DNA of 40,081 bases from Bradyrhizobium pachyrhizi (GTDB lineage Bacteria; Pseudomonadota; Alphaproteobacteria; Rhizobiales; Xanthobacteraceae). A program made the position numbers and the translations under genes. Below, one piece after another: positions 23,740 to 32,210 of this stretch. Position 1 is the first letter of the stretch. Each line of letters starts with the position of its first letter. The stretch covers positions 67,324 through 107,404 of the forward strand of contig NZ_LFIQ01000117.1 of the NCBI RefSeq assembly GCF_001189245.1, in the 5' to 3' direction. The notes beneath the pieces are model-generated. The model was not told the origin of the DNA. It saw only the letters and a list, made by a program, of their open reading frames with translations, and did no database searches.

Positions 23740-24902
23740 CAATGGCCTCCCGTCAGCACGGAGGGATTTGCGACGAGGTACGAACTGGTCAACCCTCGGA
23801 GGACCGGCGCATCCCGCGTCGTGCCGCGGCGGATCAGATCAAAGCCGTCAATTGTCGCAACGAGGGTGACATCCAAAGGACCGGAATGGGCACAGCCTTT
23901 GGCGCAGCCAGAGACGTGAAGCCGCGCATCGGGTGGGATATGCCGCGCGAGCGCCGACGCCAGCATACGCGTGTCCGCATGCGCATCGCCGCAGCGCGGT
24001 GCGCCGCTGCAGGCGACCACGCGCAGCCTCGGATCGCCGGCATCAGTCACGAGGTCCGCCCCACCGGGCATCCCGCGCATGCCCTCCACCAGCATCATCC
24101 GCCACGGCGTCATGCGGAGAGCCCGCGCGCTCGCAGCGAGATCGCGGAGTGTCTGGTGCGGCATTTGCCCGAAGGCGACGCCAACCATCGCGCCGATTGG
24201 ATAGATGCCCGGCACAGGACTCGACGATTGGCCCACGGGCTCGGCATCACCGCGAAGCGACTGCGGCAGGCTCGCGCCGCCGGCGAGATGAGCCGCCATC
24301 CGTCGCCGCTCACCCCTGGTTCCGCCGGAGGTGACAAACCATTCGGCCAGCGCCAGCGCGACCTGCACAGCCTCGCTCCGCATGACCGAAAGCCCGCGCT
24401 GTGCGCCATCGGCACGTACCAGCAGTTTACCGTTGCGATCGCGCTCGATCCTGATATCGGCGGACGCCCCCACCAGCATCCGCGCATTGCCATCATCGAT
24501 TGCGAAGCCGAACTTGGTTGGAAGATCAAGCGAGGCGCCGGCAAGCCCCTGCTCAAGCTCGGTCGCAAGCGAGCGTGTCTCGTCGGCGGCTGTCCAGAAC
24601 GGCGTCACCAGAATGTTGCGCTGCGCTTCGGTATTCGAGTCCGTGTCCAGCAACCCGAGCTCGGCGAGCCCATCGACCAGGCGCGGATAAGCTTCATCGC
24701 TGACGCCGCGGATCTGGAGATTGGCGCGGCTGGTCAGGTCGATCAGGCCGTTGCCGTATCGCGCCGCCAGCTCGGCGATTCCCGCTGCCTGCGCCACGTC
24801 CAGCCGTCCGCCGCGCGGGCGAATGCGCACCACGAGGCCATCGCCTGATAGCATCGGCCGCAGCGCGCCTGGACACCAGCCCTTGACTGCAACCGCGCTC
24901 AT
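23739..24902 (-). CDS. cobG: Precorrin-3B synthase CobG
   Basis: This is a 387-residue iron-sulfur monooxygenase that hydroxylates precorrin-3A using oxygen. Two cysteine pairs, CSGAPRC and CAKGC, form the 4Fe-4S site of the sulfite/nitrite reductase fold. The repeats of the fold are visible (GLIDLTSRANLQIRGV near residue 52, and GAMVGVAFGQMP). It is the clearest marker that this pathway is the aerobic one. It overlaps cobN by ATGA at its start and cobH by one base at its end. Confidence 0.92.
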   Translation of the reverse strand: MSAVAVKGWCPGALRPMLSGDGLVVRIRPRGGRLDVAQAAGIAELAARYGNGLIDLTSRANLQIRGVSDEAYPRLVDGLAELGLLDTDSNTEAQRNILVTPFWTAADETRSLATELEQGLAGASLDLPTKFGFAIDDGNARMLVGASADIRIERDRNGKLLVRADGAQRGLSVMRSEAVQVALALAEWFVTSGGTRGERRRMAAHLAGGASLPQSLRGDAEPVGQSSSPVPGIYPIGAMVGVAFGQMPHQTLRDLAASARALRMTPWRMMLVEGMRGMPGGADLVTDAGDPRLRVVACSGAPRCGDAHADTRMLASALARHIPPDARLHVSGCAKGCAHSGPLDVTLVATIDGFDLIRRGTTRDAPVLRGLTSSYLVANPSVLTGGH

Positions 24903-27900
24903 GAGGCCTCCTGCAGCGCAGCCGCGATCGAATTGCGCCGTGTCTGCCAGAGCGAGGCTTCATGCAATCTCATGAAGCAGGTTTCGATCGCAGCCAGCGC
25001 CGCCGGATTCTGGCGCGCCATGAAGCCGCGAACTTCGTCATTGCCGAGCGTCGCACCGTAGTAGAGATCGAACAGATGCGGCGGCACCGCGCCGGCGAGA
25101 TGGGCGAACGCCGCCATGTGCTCCAGCGTCGCCGATATCTCGGCGGCACCACGAAAGCCATGGCGCATCATGCCCGCGATCCAGGCAGGGTTGGCGGCAC
25201 GCACCCGCACCACCCGCGAGATTTCCTCGGTCAACGCCCGGGCATGCGGCTGATCCGGCCGCGTCGCATCGAGGTGATAGAGCGATGGGGCTTTCGTGCC
25301 GAGGCGCCGGGCCGCCGCCGCGATGCCCGCCTCGTGCGCGGCATAGTCCGCCGCCAGCAGCAGATCGGTCTCCGGCAAATCCTGGGTGTGAACAAAACCG
25401 TCCGCAGCCGCGAGCCGCGCCTCGATGCCGGCGCGATCGGGCCGCATCTCGCCGTCGGATGCGAGAGCCCACGACGATGCCGACAGCCAGGCTTCGCCGG
25501 CCGCCTCGCGCGCCTCCTCGGTGAAGACATCTGACAGCGACGCAATGCCAACGCCATAATGTCCGGGGCGAGGACCGAACACGCGCGCGATGCGCTGCCG
25601 GTAAGGATTCTCGTCCGCCTCGTCGCTGCGTTCGGACAACGCCTCCGCCGCGGCTTCGAACAACTGGGCCAGCCCTGAGAAGACGTCGCGGAACAGCCCC
25701 GACACCCGCAGCGTGACGTCGATGCGCGGCCGGCCGAGTTTCGCCGGCGCGATGATGTCGTAGCCCGACACCCGCCCCGAGCCGTGATCCCAGCGCGGCG
25801 CGATGCCCGCGAGGTGCAAGGCCATCGCAAAATCCTCGCCGGCGGTGCGCATCGTCGAGGAGCCCCAGAGGTCGACCATGAGTCCCTTCGGCCAGTCGCC
25901 GTGATCCTGCAAATGACGGCGCAACAGCTCCTCGGCGAGTTTCACGCCTTGGGCATGCGCCGACGGCGTCGGCACCGCGCGCGGATCGACCGCAAACAGG
26001 TTGCGTCCAGTCGGCAGCACGTCGCGGCTTCCGCGATAGGGCGAGCCCGACGGCCCCGGCGCCACGCGCCGACCCGCGAGCGCATCGCACAGCGCCGCCC
26101 TCTCCGCCTCGCCGCAAGCGCCCCGTCCGAACACATGCAAGCCGTCGCCGAACTGGCTTTCCTTGAGGTCGCAGACGAAACGATCGATCTGCGGAATGGC
26201 CTCGGCCGCCGAGACCGACGCGGCGAGACCGAGATCGTCTTCCAGCCCTGCGATGCGTGCTTCGTCGCGGATCGCGGCGATCAGGCGCTGCCGCCGCGGC
26301 GGATCGAGACCATCGGCGGTCGAATACTCATCGAGCAAGCGCTCGAGATTGCGCAGGCCTTCCGGCACTGCGGCCTTCGCGAGCGGCGGCGGCAAGTGAC
26401 CGATCGTCACGGCACCGATCCGGCGCTTGGCCTGCGCCGCCTCGCCGGGATCGTTGACAATGAAGGGATAGACAACCGGCAGATCGCCGATCAGCGCCTC
26501 CGGCCAGCATGCGGACGACAGCGCAACCGACTTGCCAGGCAGCCATTCCAGCGTGCCATGCGCACCGATGTGGACGACGGCATCGATGGCCTGCTGCCTG
26601 AGCCACAGATAGAACGCGACATAGGCATGGCGCGGCGTGCGCGCCAGATCGTGGTAGTCGACGTCGCGCTGCCCCACCTCACCGCGCTCCGGCTGAACGG
26701 CAATGACCGATTTGCCGCAGCAGATCGCCGCGAAATGAAATGCGCCGTCACGGCAATCGGGATCGTCCTCCGGCGCGCCCCATGCGCGGCCGACATCATC
26801 CTGCAGTTGCCGCGGAAGTCCGGAAAGCGCTGCACGGTAGTCGGCGACGTTCCACGTCAAAGTCCTGCGCAAAAGAATGTCGCCCAGCGACGCCACCGGC
26901 TCAACATCAAATCCCGCAGCTCCGAGATCGGTCAGCAACGCCGCGACCGAGGCCAGCGCATCGAGGCCGACGGCATGCGCGATCTGATGCGGCCGGCCGG
27001 GATAGTTCGAGAGCACCAGCGCAAGCCGCTTCTCCTGTGCGTGCTTGCTGGCAAGCCGATGCCAGGCGGCCACGCGTGCGGCAATTGCAGCGACGCGCTC
27101 GGTATCGGGTCGATGCGCAAGATGCGCGAATTGCAGCTCAGGATCGCGCTCACCAGGCGATTTGAAGCTCACGACGCCCGCGAACAGGCGGCCGTCGACC
27201 TCCGGCAGCACCACATGCATCGCGAGATCGCCGGGCGAAAGCCCGCGAAGCGACAAGGCCCAATTCTCGCGCCGCGCGGTCGACAAAGCGACCTGGAACA
27301 CCGGGCATGATGCGGCGTCGAACGGCGTCGTACCGTCGTCACCGGCCGCGGAGAACGCGGTCGCATTGACGATGGCCGCTGGAGCGCATTGCGCGAACTG
27401 AGCGCGCAGCCAGTCGGCCACGCCCGCCGCCTTCAGCGAGGTGACGAAGACACCGTGGGCATCAAAGCCCTTCTCGCGCAATGCATCGATCAATGCATCG
27501 ACCGGCGCCGTATCGCCTGCCGCGAGGTAGGAACGATAAAACGTCACCAGCACGCGCGGCCGGCCATCCGGTGCCGGCAACGCCGCGACGACACCGCGCC
27601 GGGGATCGTAGACGCCGATCTCGGGAAGATCGATCTCGCCGACCACAGGCCCGGCATAGAGTCCGGACGCCAGCGCCAGTTGCGCGATCACGGCCTGCGC
27701 GGCAACGGGGCCGCCCTTGTCGCACAGCACCTTCAGACGGCGCAACGTCGAGACCGGCAAGGTCGAGAATTCATCCAGCCGCTGATCGTCGCGGCCATCC
27801 GCCGGCAGCACGACGAGGGCGATGCCGCGCTCCTTCGCCAGCCGATGCACCGAGGCCAGCCCGTATGACCAATAGGGCTCGCCGCCGATCAGGCGCACCA

Positions 27901-28147
27901 GAATGCCGCGCGCGTGCGACAGCGTCCGCTCGATATAGGTATCGACCGACAGCGGATGGCGCAGCTCCGCGAGATTGGCGAGCCGCAGCGACGGCAACGC
28001 AGCGCGGCCGCGCCGCCAGCCGGCCGCGAAGGCAGCAAGATCGCTGTCGGAAAACGACAACACCACGAGATCGGCCGGATCCTGGCCGAGGTCCCTTGGC
28101 GTCGCGGTCTCCTCAAGGCCGCGGCTCTCGCGGAAGACGACGTGCAT
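24899..28147 (-). CDS. cobN: Cobaltochelatase subunit CobN
   Basis: This is a 1082-residue large subunit of the ATP-dependent cobalt chelatase, which inserts cobalt into hydrogenobyrinic acid a,c-diamide. HIGAHGTLEWLPGK (about residues 520-535) and WGSSTMRTAGEDFAMALHL in the C-terminal third are CobN/BchH signatures. It is somewhat shorter than the roughly 1250-residue forms I recall from other alphaproteobacteria, but no domain seems missing. Its start overlaps the cobW stop as TGATG. The AAA+ partners CobS and CobT are not in this window. Confidence 0.93.
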   Translation of the reverse strand: MHVVFRESRGLEETATPRDLGQDPADLVVLSFSDSDLAAFAAGWRRGRAALPSLRLANLAELRHPLSVDTYIERTLSHARGILVRLIGGEPYWSYGLASVHRLAKERGIALVVLPADGRDDQRLDEFSTLPVSTLRRLKVLCDKGGPVAAQAVIAQLALASGLYAGPVVGEIDLPEIGVYDPRRGVVAALPAPDGRPRVLVTFYRSYLAAGDTAPVDALIDALREKGFDAHGVFVTSLKAAGVADWLRAQFAQCAPAAIVNATAFSAAGDDGTTPFDAASCPVFQVALSTARRENWALSLRGLSPGDLAMHVVLPEVDGRLFAGVVSFKSPGERDPELQFAHLAHRPDTERVAAIAARVAAWHRLASKHAQEKRLALVLSNYPGRPHQIAHAVGLDALASVAALLTDLGAAGFDVEPVASLGDILLRRTLTWNVADYRAALSGLPRQLQDDVGRAWGAPEDDPDCRDGAFHFAAICCGKSVIAVQPERGEVGQRDVDYHDLARTPRHAYVAFYLWLRQQAIDAVVHIGAHGTLEWLPGKSVALSSACWPEALIGDLPVVYPFIVNDPGEAAQAKRRIGAVTIGHLPPPLAKAAVPEGLRNLERLLDEYSTADGLDPPRRQRLIAAIRDEARIAGLEDDLGLAASVSAAEAIPQIDRFVCDLKESQFGDGLHVFGRGACGEAERAALCDALAGRRVAPGPSGSPYRGSRDVLPTGRNLFAVDPRAVPTPSAHAQGVKLAEELLRRHLQDHGDWPKGLMVDLWGSSTMRTAGEDFAMALHLAGIAPRWDHGSGRVSGYDIIAPAKLGRPRIDVTLRVSGLFRDVFSGLAQLFEAAAEALSERSDEADENPYRQRIARVFGPRPGHYGVGIASLSDVFTEEAREAAGEAWLSASSWALASDGEMRPDRAGIEARLAAADGFVHTQDLPETDLLLAADYAAHEAGIAAAARRLGTKAPSLYHLDATRPDQPHARALTEEISRVVRVRAANPAWIAGMMRHGFRGAAEISATLEHMAAFAHLAGAVPPHLFDLYYGATLGNDEVRGFMARQNPAALAAIETCFMRLHEASLWQTRRNSIAAALQEAS

Positions 28148-29181
28148 CAGACACCAAGCCGTGCCCTGATCGCGGCTTCATCGATGTCGGCATGTTCGCC
28201 GATCACGACGAGCTTCGACTGCCGCGCCCGGGCGCCCCAGGGCATGTCGAACTGATGCCGCACCCGCTCGCCGACCGATTGCACCAGCAGCCGCATCGGC
28301 TTGCCCTCGACCGCGATGTAGCCCTTGGCGCGCAGCACATTCTGCTCGCGCGCCAGCCCCTTGATCGAGGCGACCAGCGCGTCGACATCCGAAACTTCCG
28401 GAAGGTCGATCACGACGGAATTGAAATCGTCGTGCTCGTGTTCCTCCTCGCCATCGTGATGCGACGGCCGCGCCGCGAGGTCGTTTTCCGCCGCCGCCCC
28501 GAGCCCGAGGATCACGCGTGCGTCGATCGTGCCGTCGACGACGGGCAACATCGGCACCTCGCGCGGCATCTCGGCCGCGATCACCTCTTTCGCCGCCTTG
28601 ATCCCTTCCGCCCCGGCGAGATCCGCCTTGGTCAGCAGCACGATATCGGCACAGGCGATCTGATCCTCGAACACTTCCGACAGCGGCGTCTCGTGGTCGA
28701 GATTGTCGTCCGCCGCACGCTGCGCATCCACCGCGGCCGGATCAGGCGCAAAACGGCCGGCGGCGACGGCCTCGGCGTCGGCGAGCGCGATCACGCCGTC
28801 GACCGTGATCCGCGAACGAATCTCCGGCCAGTCGAACGCTTTCAGCAGCGGCTTCGGCAGCGCGAGCCCCGAGGTCTCGATCACGATGTGATCGGGCTTC
28901 ACCGGGCGTGCGAGCAACTGCTCCATCGCCGGGATGAAATCGTCGGCGACGGTGCAGCAGATGCAGCCATTGGCGAGCTCGACGATATTCTCGGCCGGAC
29001 AATTGGCGTCGGCGCACGACTTCAGGATGTCGCCGTCGACGCCTTCGCTGCCGAATTCGTTGACCAGCACCGCGAGCTTCTTGCCGTTGGCATTGCGGAT
29101 CAGATGCTGGATCAGCGTCGTCTTGCCGGAGCCGAGAAAGCCGGTCACGACCGTGACCGGAATTTTGGCGAGCGTGGTCAT
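28147..29181 (-). CDS. cobW: CobW-family GTPase, probable cobalt chaperone
   Basis: This is a 344-residue G3E GTPase. The G-loop GFLGSGKTT is at residues 14-22, and the metal-binding CxCC (GCICCT) at 73-76. A switch region HIVIETSGLALP and NKxD-like LTKADLAGAE follow. A histidine- and acid-rich loop (HHDGEEEHEHDD) lies near residue 235, before the C-terminal CobW domain. The family delivers metals, and CobW is thought to supply cobalt to CobN. The start at 29181 overlaps the DUF1636 gene as ATGA. Confidence 0.93.
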   Translation of the reverse strand: MTTLAKIPVTVVTGFLGSGKTTLIQHLIRNANGKKLAVLVNEFGSEGVDGDILKSCADANCPAENIVELANGCICCTVADDFIPAMEQLLARPVKPDHIVIETSGLALPKPLLKAFDWPEIRSRITVDGVIALADAEAVAAGRFAPDPAAVDAQRAADDNLDHETPLSEVFEDQIACADIVLLTKADLAGAEGIKAAKEVIAAEMPREVPMLPVVDGTIDARVILGLGAAAENDLAARPSHHDGEEEHEHDDFNSVVIDLPEVSDVDALVASIKGLAREQNVLRAKGYIAVEGKPMRLLVQSVGERVRHQFDMPWGARARQSKLVVIGEHADIDEAAIRARLGV

Positions 29182-29552
29182 TCTGCGGCCTCCGGCACGA
29201 CGGGAAGAGGTGGAATGCGGGCGAGCGATTGCTTGCGGAAGATTTCCGGACGGCTGCGCCACGGCACGATGCCGTCAGGCGCCGCCGCATACGCGGAGGC
29301 ACCGGCGATCACATCCGCGGCATTATCGGCGGACAGTCGGCCGTAGACATAGGACCAGCGCCCCGGCGCGCTGAGCGCGACCGAGCACCCTTGGCTGCAG
29401 GCCGACAGGCATGCGACGGGAACCAGATTGACGTCATCGGGCACGCCGGCCTCGACAAGCGCGGCATGCAGGCGTGCACCGGGCGCGAGCTCACCTTCCG
29501 CCGGCGTCTGGCCGGCGCGGCAGGTAATGCAGACATGAAGTGTAACGCTCAT
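29178..29552 (-). CDS. DUF1636 cysteine-rich metal-binding protein
   Basis: This is a 124-residue protein and the first gene after the cobalamin riboswitch. AGGAAGGGCG precedes the ATG at 29552. Cysteines at 8, 11, 48, 52 and 56 (VCITCRAG and ACLSACSQGC) suggest a thioredoxin-like 2Fe-2S or other metal site. The fold and its recurring place next to cobW match DUF1636 as I recall it. Its function is unknown. Position suggests cobalt handling or electron supply to the pathway, for instance to CobG or the missing cobalt reductase; this is inference. Confidence 0.8.
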   Translation of the reverse strand: MSVTLHVCITCRAGQTPAEGELAPGARLHAALVEAGVPDDVNLVPVACLSACSQGCSVALSAPGRWSYVYGRLSADNAADVIAGASAYAAAPDGIVPWRSRPEIFRKQSLARIPPLPVVPEAAE

Positions 29553-29591
29553 CGCCCTTCCTGGATTGACAGCGGGTAGCGATGAGGCACA

Positions 29592-29630
29592 CGAACCGAT
29601 TTTGGACAGGTTCGTTCCCCGTCGCGGAAC
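29592..29630 (-). promoter_or_regulatory. Two competing hairpins, possible riboswitch expression platform
   Basis: On the minus strand GTTCC-N7-GGAAC (29626-29630 with 29614-29618) is followed by CGAACC-N11-GGTTCG (29609-29614 with 29592-29597). The two hairpins share base 29614, so full pairing of one excludes full pairing of the other. They lie between the cobalamin aptamer and the DUF1636 start. No T-tract follows, so translation control or Rho would be more likely than an intrinsic terminator. Confidence 0.35.
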
Positions 29631-29663
29631 ACCCCGTCCGCCGGTTTCACAACATGCTGCGTT

Positions 29664-29853
29664 GGCAGGTCTCCCGGCTTGCGGAGCAGGTTTTACCCTT
29701 CGATGCCCGCCTTCCCGACTCCGCATGGAATCAGTGGCTTGGGCATCTCTCCGGTCACGGTCGCGGGGGCGGCTGCGCTTCGGGCCCGATTTAGCGGAGC
29801 CCTATCGCATTCCCTCTTCGCCTGTCGTAGGACAGGAACCAACGCGGCACCAC
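29664..29853 (-). ncRNA. Cobalamin riboswitch
   Basis: Read on the minus strand the region has the ordered cobalamin aptamer motifs. They are GGTGCCGCGTTGGTTCC at the 5' end, GAGGGAATGCGATAGGGCTC, GCCGCCCCCGCGACCGTGA, the B12-box GCCACTG (29732-29738) and GTCGGGAAGGCGGGCA. The closing strand is GCCGGGAGACCTGCC at the 3' end. It lies about 110 bases upstream of the DUF1636-cobW-cobN series on the same strand. Adenosylcobalamin is expected to repress that operon. No second copy was found before cobO, cobU or cbtB. Confidence 0.92.
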
Positions 29854-29880
29854 CATTCGTCCAAGCCTCGCACTTGTCAA
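29852..29880 (-). promoter_or_regulatory. Possible promoter of the riboswitch operon
   Basis: On the minus strand TTGACA (29875-29880) is a perfect -35 box. Seventeen bases further is AATGGT, a poor -10. A start near 29846 would begin just before the conserved 5' part of the aptamer. The -35 box lies only 15 bp ahead of the cobO start on the opposite strand. Confidence 0.4.
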
Positions 29881-29894
29881 GCCGAAGGAACGTG

Positions 29895-30548
29895 ATGATT
29901 TCAGATGGAAACGACGCTGAAGACGGCGCCGTCGGCACCGATCTTTCGCTGGACACGCGCCACGCGGACAAGATGGCGAAAAAAAAGGCCGCCCGCGACC
30001 GCATCATGGCGACCAAGAGCGGTGAAAAGGGCCTGATCATCGTTCATACCGGCGCCGGCAAAGGAAAATCGTCCTCCGCGTTCGGCATGATCGTGCGCTG
30101 TGTGGCGCACGGCTTTCCCTGCGCCGTGGTGCAGTTCATCAAGGGCGCCTGGGATACCGGCGAACGCCGCCTGCTCACCGGGCATTTCGGCGATCTCTGT
30201 CAATTTCACGCCATGGGCGAAGGCTTTACCTGGGAGACGCAGGATCGCGCCCGCGACATCGCGGCAGCGCAAGCCGGCTGGGAAAAGGCCAAGCAGCTGA
30301 TCGCAGACCCGAGCCTGCGCATGGTCGTGCTCGACGAGATCAACATCGCGCTACGCTACGAGTACCTCGCGATATCAGATGTCGTCGACTTTCTGACCAC
30401 GTCGAAGCCGCCGATGACCCATGTCGTGCTCACCGGGCGCAATGCCAAGGATGAATTGATCGAGATTGCCGACCTCGTCACCGAGATGACGCTGGTGAAG
30501 CATCCGTTCCGCTCAGGCATCAAGGCCCAGCCGGGCGTCGAGTTCTGA
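29895..30548 (+). CDS. cobO: Cob(I)yrinic acid a,c-diamide adenosyltransferase CobO
   Basis: This is a 217-residue ATP:corrinoid adenosyltransferase of the CobA/CobO/BtuR family, attaching the 5'-deoxyadenosyl group to cobalt. The P-loop HTGAGKGKSSSAFG is at residues 51-64. VVQFIKGAW, VVLDEINIALRYEYL and HVVLTGRNA are family motifs. The ATG at 29895 has GAAGGA 5 bases upstream; a GTG directly before it (29892) is the alternative. Its upstream DNA is the riboswitch of the opposite operon. cobQ follows after 11 bp. Confidence 0.93.
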   Translation: MISDGNDAEDGAVGTDLSLDTRHADKMAKKKAARDRIMATKSGEKGLIIVHTGAGKGKSSSAFGMIVRCVAHGFPCAVVQFIKGAWDTGERRLLTGHFGDLCQFHAMGEGFTWETQDRARDIAAAQAGWEKAKQLIADPSLRMVVLDEINIALRYEYLAISDVVDFLTTSKPPMTHVVLTGRNAKDELIEIADLVTEMTLVKHPFRSGIKAQPGVEF

Positions 30549-30559
30549 CGGACATCACG

Positions 30560-32008
30560 ATGGCGCGCGCATTGATGATCCAGGGAGCCGGCTCGGACGT
30601 GGGCAAATCGCTCATCGTCGCCGGCCTCGCGCGCGCCGCGCGACGACGCGGCCTGCGCGTGCTGCCGTTCAAGCCGCAGAACATGTCGAACAACGCCGCC
30701 GTGACCGTCGACGGCGGCGAGATCGGCCGCGCGCAGGCCTTGCAGGCCCTCGCCGCGGGCGTCGAGCCGCACACCGACATGAACCCGGTGCTGCTCAAGC
30801 CCGAAACCGATGTCGGCGCCCAGATCATCGTGCACGGCAAACGGATCGCCACCGCACGCGCGCGCGAATATGCCGCCATGAAACCATCGCTGATGGCCGC
30901 GGTGCTGGAGAGTTTTGCGCGCCTGAAGCAGCGCGCCGATCTGGTGCTGGTCGAGGGCGCCGGCAGCCCCGCCGAGGTCAACTTACGCAAGTCCGATATC
31001 GCCAATATGGGGTTTGCACGCCGGGCCGACGTGCCCGTGGTGCTGGTCGGCGACATCGACCGCGGCGGCGTGATCGCGCAGCTGGTCGGCATCAAGGCGG
31101 TGATCGATCCTGATGATGCCGCGATGATCCAGGGCTTTGTCATCAACAAATTCCGCGGCGATCCGACATTGTTCGACGACGGCTACCGCCTGATCGAAGA
31201 GCGCACCGCCTGGCGCGGGTTTGGCGTGCTGCCCTGGTTCGTCCGCGCCGGCGAACTTCCGGCTGAAGATGCGCTCGGGCTCGGCGAGGCGCGCAAGCCG
31301 GGCCAGTGCAAGATCGCGTTCCTTGCGCTGTCGCGGATCGCCAATTTCGACGACCTCGATCCGCTGAAGCTCGAGCCCGGCGTCGATCTCGTGATGGTGC
31401 GTCCAGGCGAAGCCATCCCGGGTGATGCGAAGCTCGTCATCCTGCCCGGCTCGAAATCGACCCGCGGCGATCTCGCCTTCCTGCGCGCGCAGGGCTGGGA
31501 CATCGATTTGCTGGCGCATCATCGCCGCGGCGGCCATGTCCTCGGCCTGTGCGGCGGCTACCAGATGCTCGGACAGAGCGTCACCGACCCCGATGGGATC
31601 GAGGGGCCCGCCGGTGAAACGCGCGGCCTTGGGCTGCTCGATGTCACGACCACCATGACCGAACAGAAGACGCTGACGCGCGTCAGCGCGGTGCATGAAG
31701 CGACCAGCCAGCCGATCAGCGCCTACGAGATCCATATCGGCCGCACCGACGGTCCGGATCGCGCGCGTCCTTTTGCATCGCTTGACGGCGCGCCGGAAGG
31801 CGCCATTTCGAGTGACGGGCGCGTTCACGGCAGCTATCTGCACGGCCTGTTCGCCTCGGACGAATTTCGCAAGGCCTTCCTCGCGCAACTCGACATCGCG
31901 GCGGCTGATCAGCCCTACGGCGCCAGGGTCGAGAGCGCGCTCGACACGCTTGCCGGACACATCGAGACCCATCTCGATGTCGAAGGCCTGCTCGCGCTGG
32001 CGCGTTAA
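30560..32008 (+). CDS. cobQ: Cobyric acid synthase CobQ
   Basis: This is a 482-residue glutamine-dependent amidotransferase that amidates side chains b, d, e and g of adenosylcobyrinic acid diamide. The N-terminal ATP domain begins MIQGAGSDVGKSLIVAGLAR and contains PFKPQNMSNNA. The C-terminal amidotransferase domain has Cys331 in LGLCGGYQMLG and a late GSYLHGLF histidine motif. It is the second gene of the cobO-cobQ unit. It converges with cobD across a spacer holding hairpin repeats. Confidence 0.94.
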   Translation: MARALMIQGAGSDVGKSLIVAGLARAARRRGLRVLPFKPQNMSNNAAVTVDGGEIGRAQALQALAAGVEPHTDMNPVLLKPETDVGAQIIVHGKRIATARAREYAAMKPSLMAAVLESFARLKQRADLVLVEGAGSPAEVNLRKSDIANMGFARRADVPVVLVGDIDRGGVIAQLVGIKAVIDPDDAAMIQGFVINKFRGDPTLFDDGYRLIEERTAWRGFGVLPWFVRAGELPAEDALGLGEARKPGQCKIAFLALSRIANFDDLDPLKLEPGVDLVMVRPGEAIPGDAKLVILPGSKSTRGDLAFLRAQGWDIDLLAHHRRGGHVLGLCGGYQMLGQSVTDPDGIEGPAGETRGLGLLDVTTTMTEQKTLTRVSAVHEATSQPISAYEIHIGRTDGPDRARPFASLDGAPEGAISSDGRVHGSYLHGLFASDEFRKAFLAQLDIAAADQPYGARVESALDTLAGHIETHLDVEGLLALAR

Positions 32009-32048
32009 AGCGAGATGATTCCTGGGTCGAACAGCGACGGCGCTGTAC

Positions 32049-32194
32049 CCCCTCTCCCCGTTCTTCACGGGGAGAGGGTTGGGGTGAGGGGCCGTCTCCG
32101 CACATTCGGTGATAGCTGCGTTCGCGGAGAATCCCCCTCACCCGGAACGCATCTGGCGATGCGTTCCGACCTCTCCCCGCACGCGGGGCGAGGC
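32049..32194. repeat. Multi-hairpin intergenic repeat between cobQ and cobD
   Basis: Several exact inverted repeats are packed here. They are CCCTCTCCCC (32050-32059) with GGGGAGAGGG (32069-32078), GGGTGAGGG (32082-32090) with CCCTCACCC (32135-32143), and GGAACGCAT (32144-32152) with ATGCGTTCC (32159-32167). A CCTCTCCCCGC/GCGGGGCGAGG pair follows. Such composite repeats, as I recall, are common in Bradyrhizobium intergenic DNA. Placed between convergent genes, it can act as a bidirectional transcription barrier. Confidence 0.7.
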
Positions 32195-32210
32195 GACGCT
32201 GAGATCGTCG

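Noticed and set aside
25784..29346. Two long plus-strand frames (about 508 and 621 codons) opposite cobN and cobW
   Set aside because: They are antisense by-products of high GC; the first is Arg/Asp/Gln-rich, and the opposite strand holds cobN and cobW with intact motifs.
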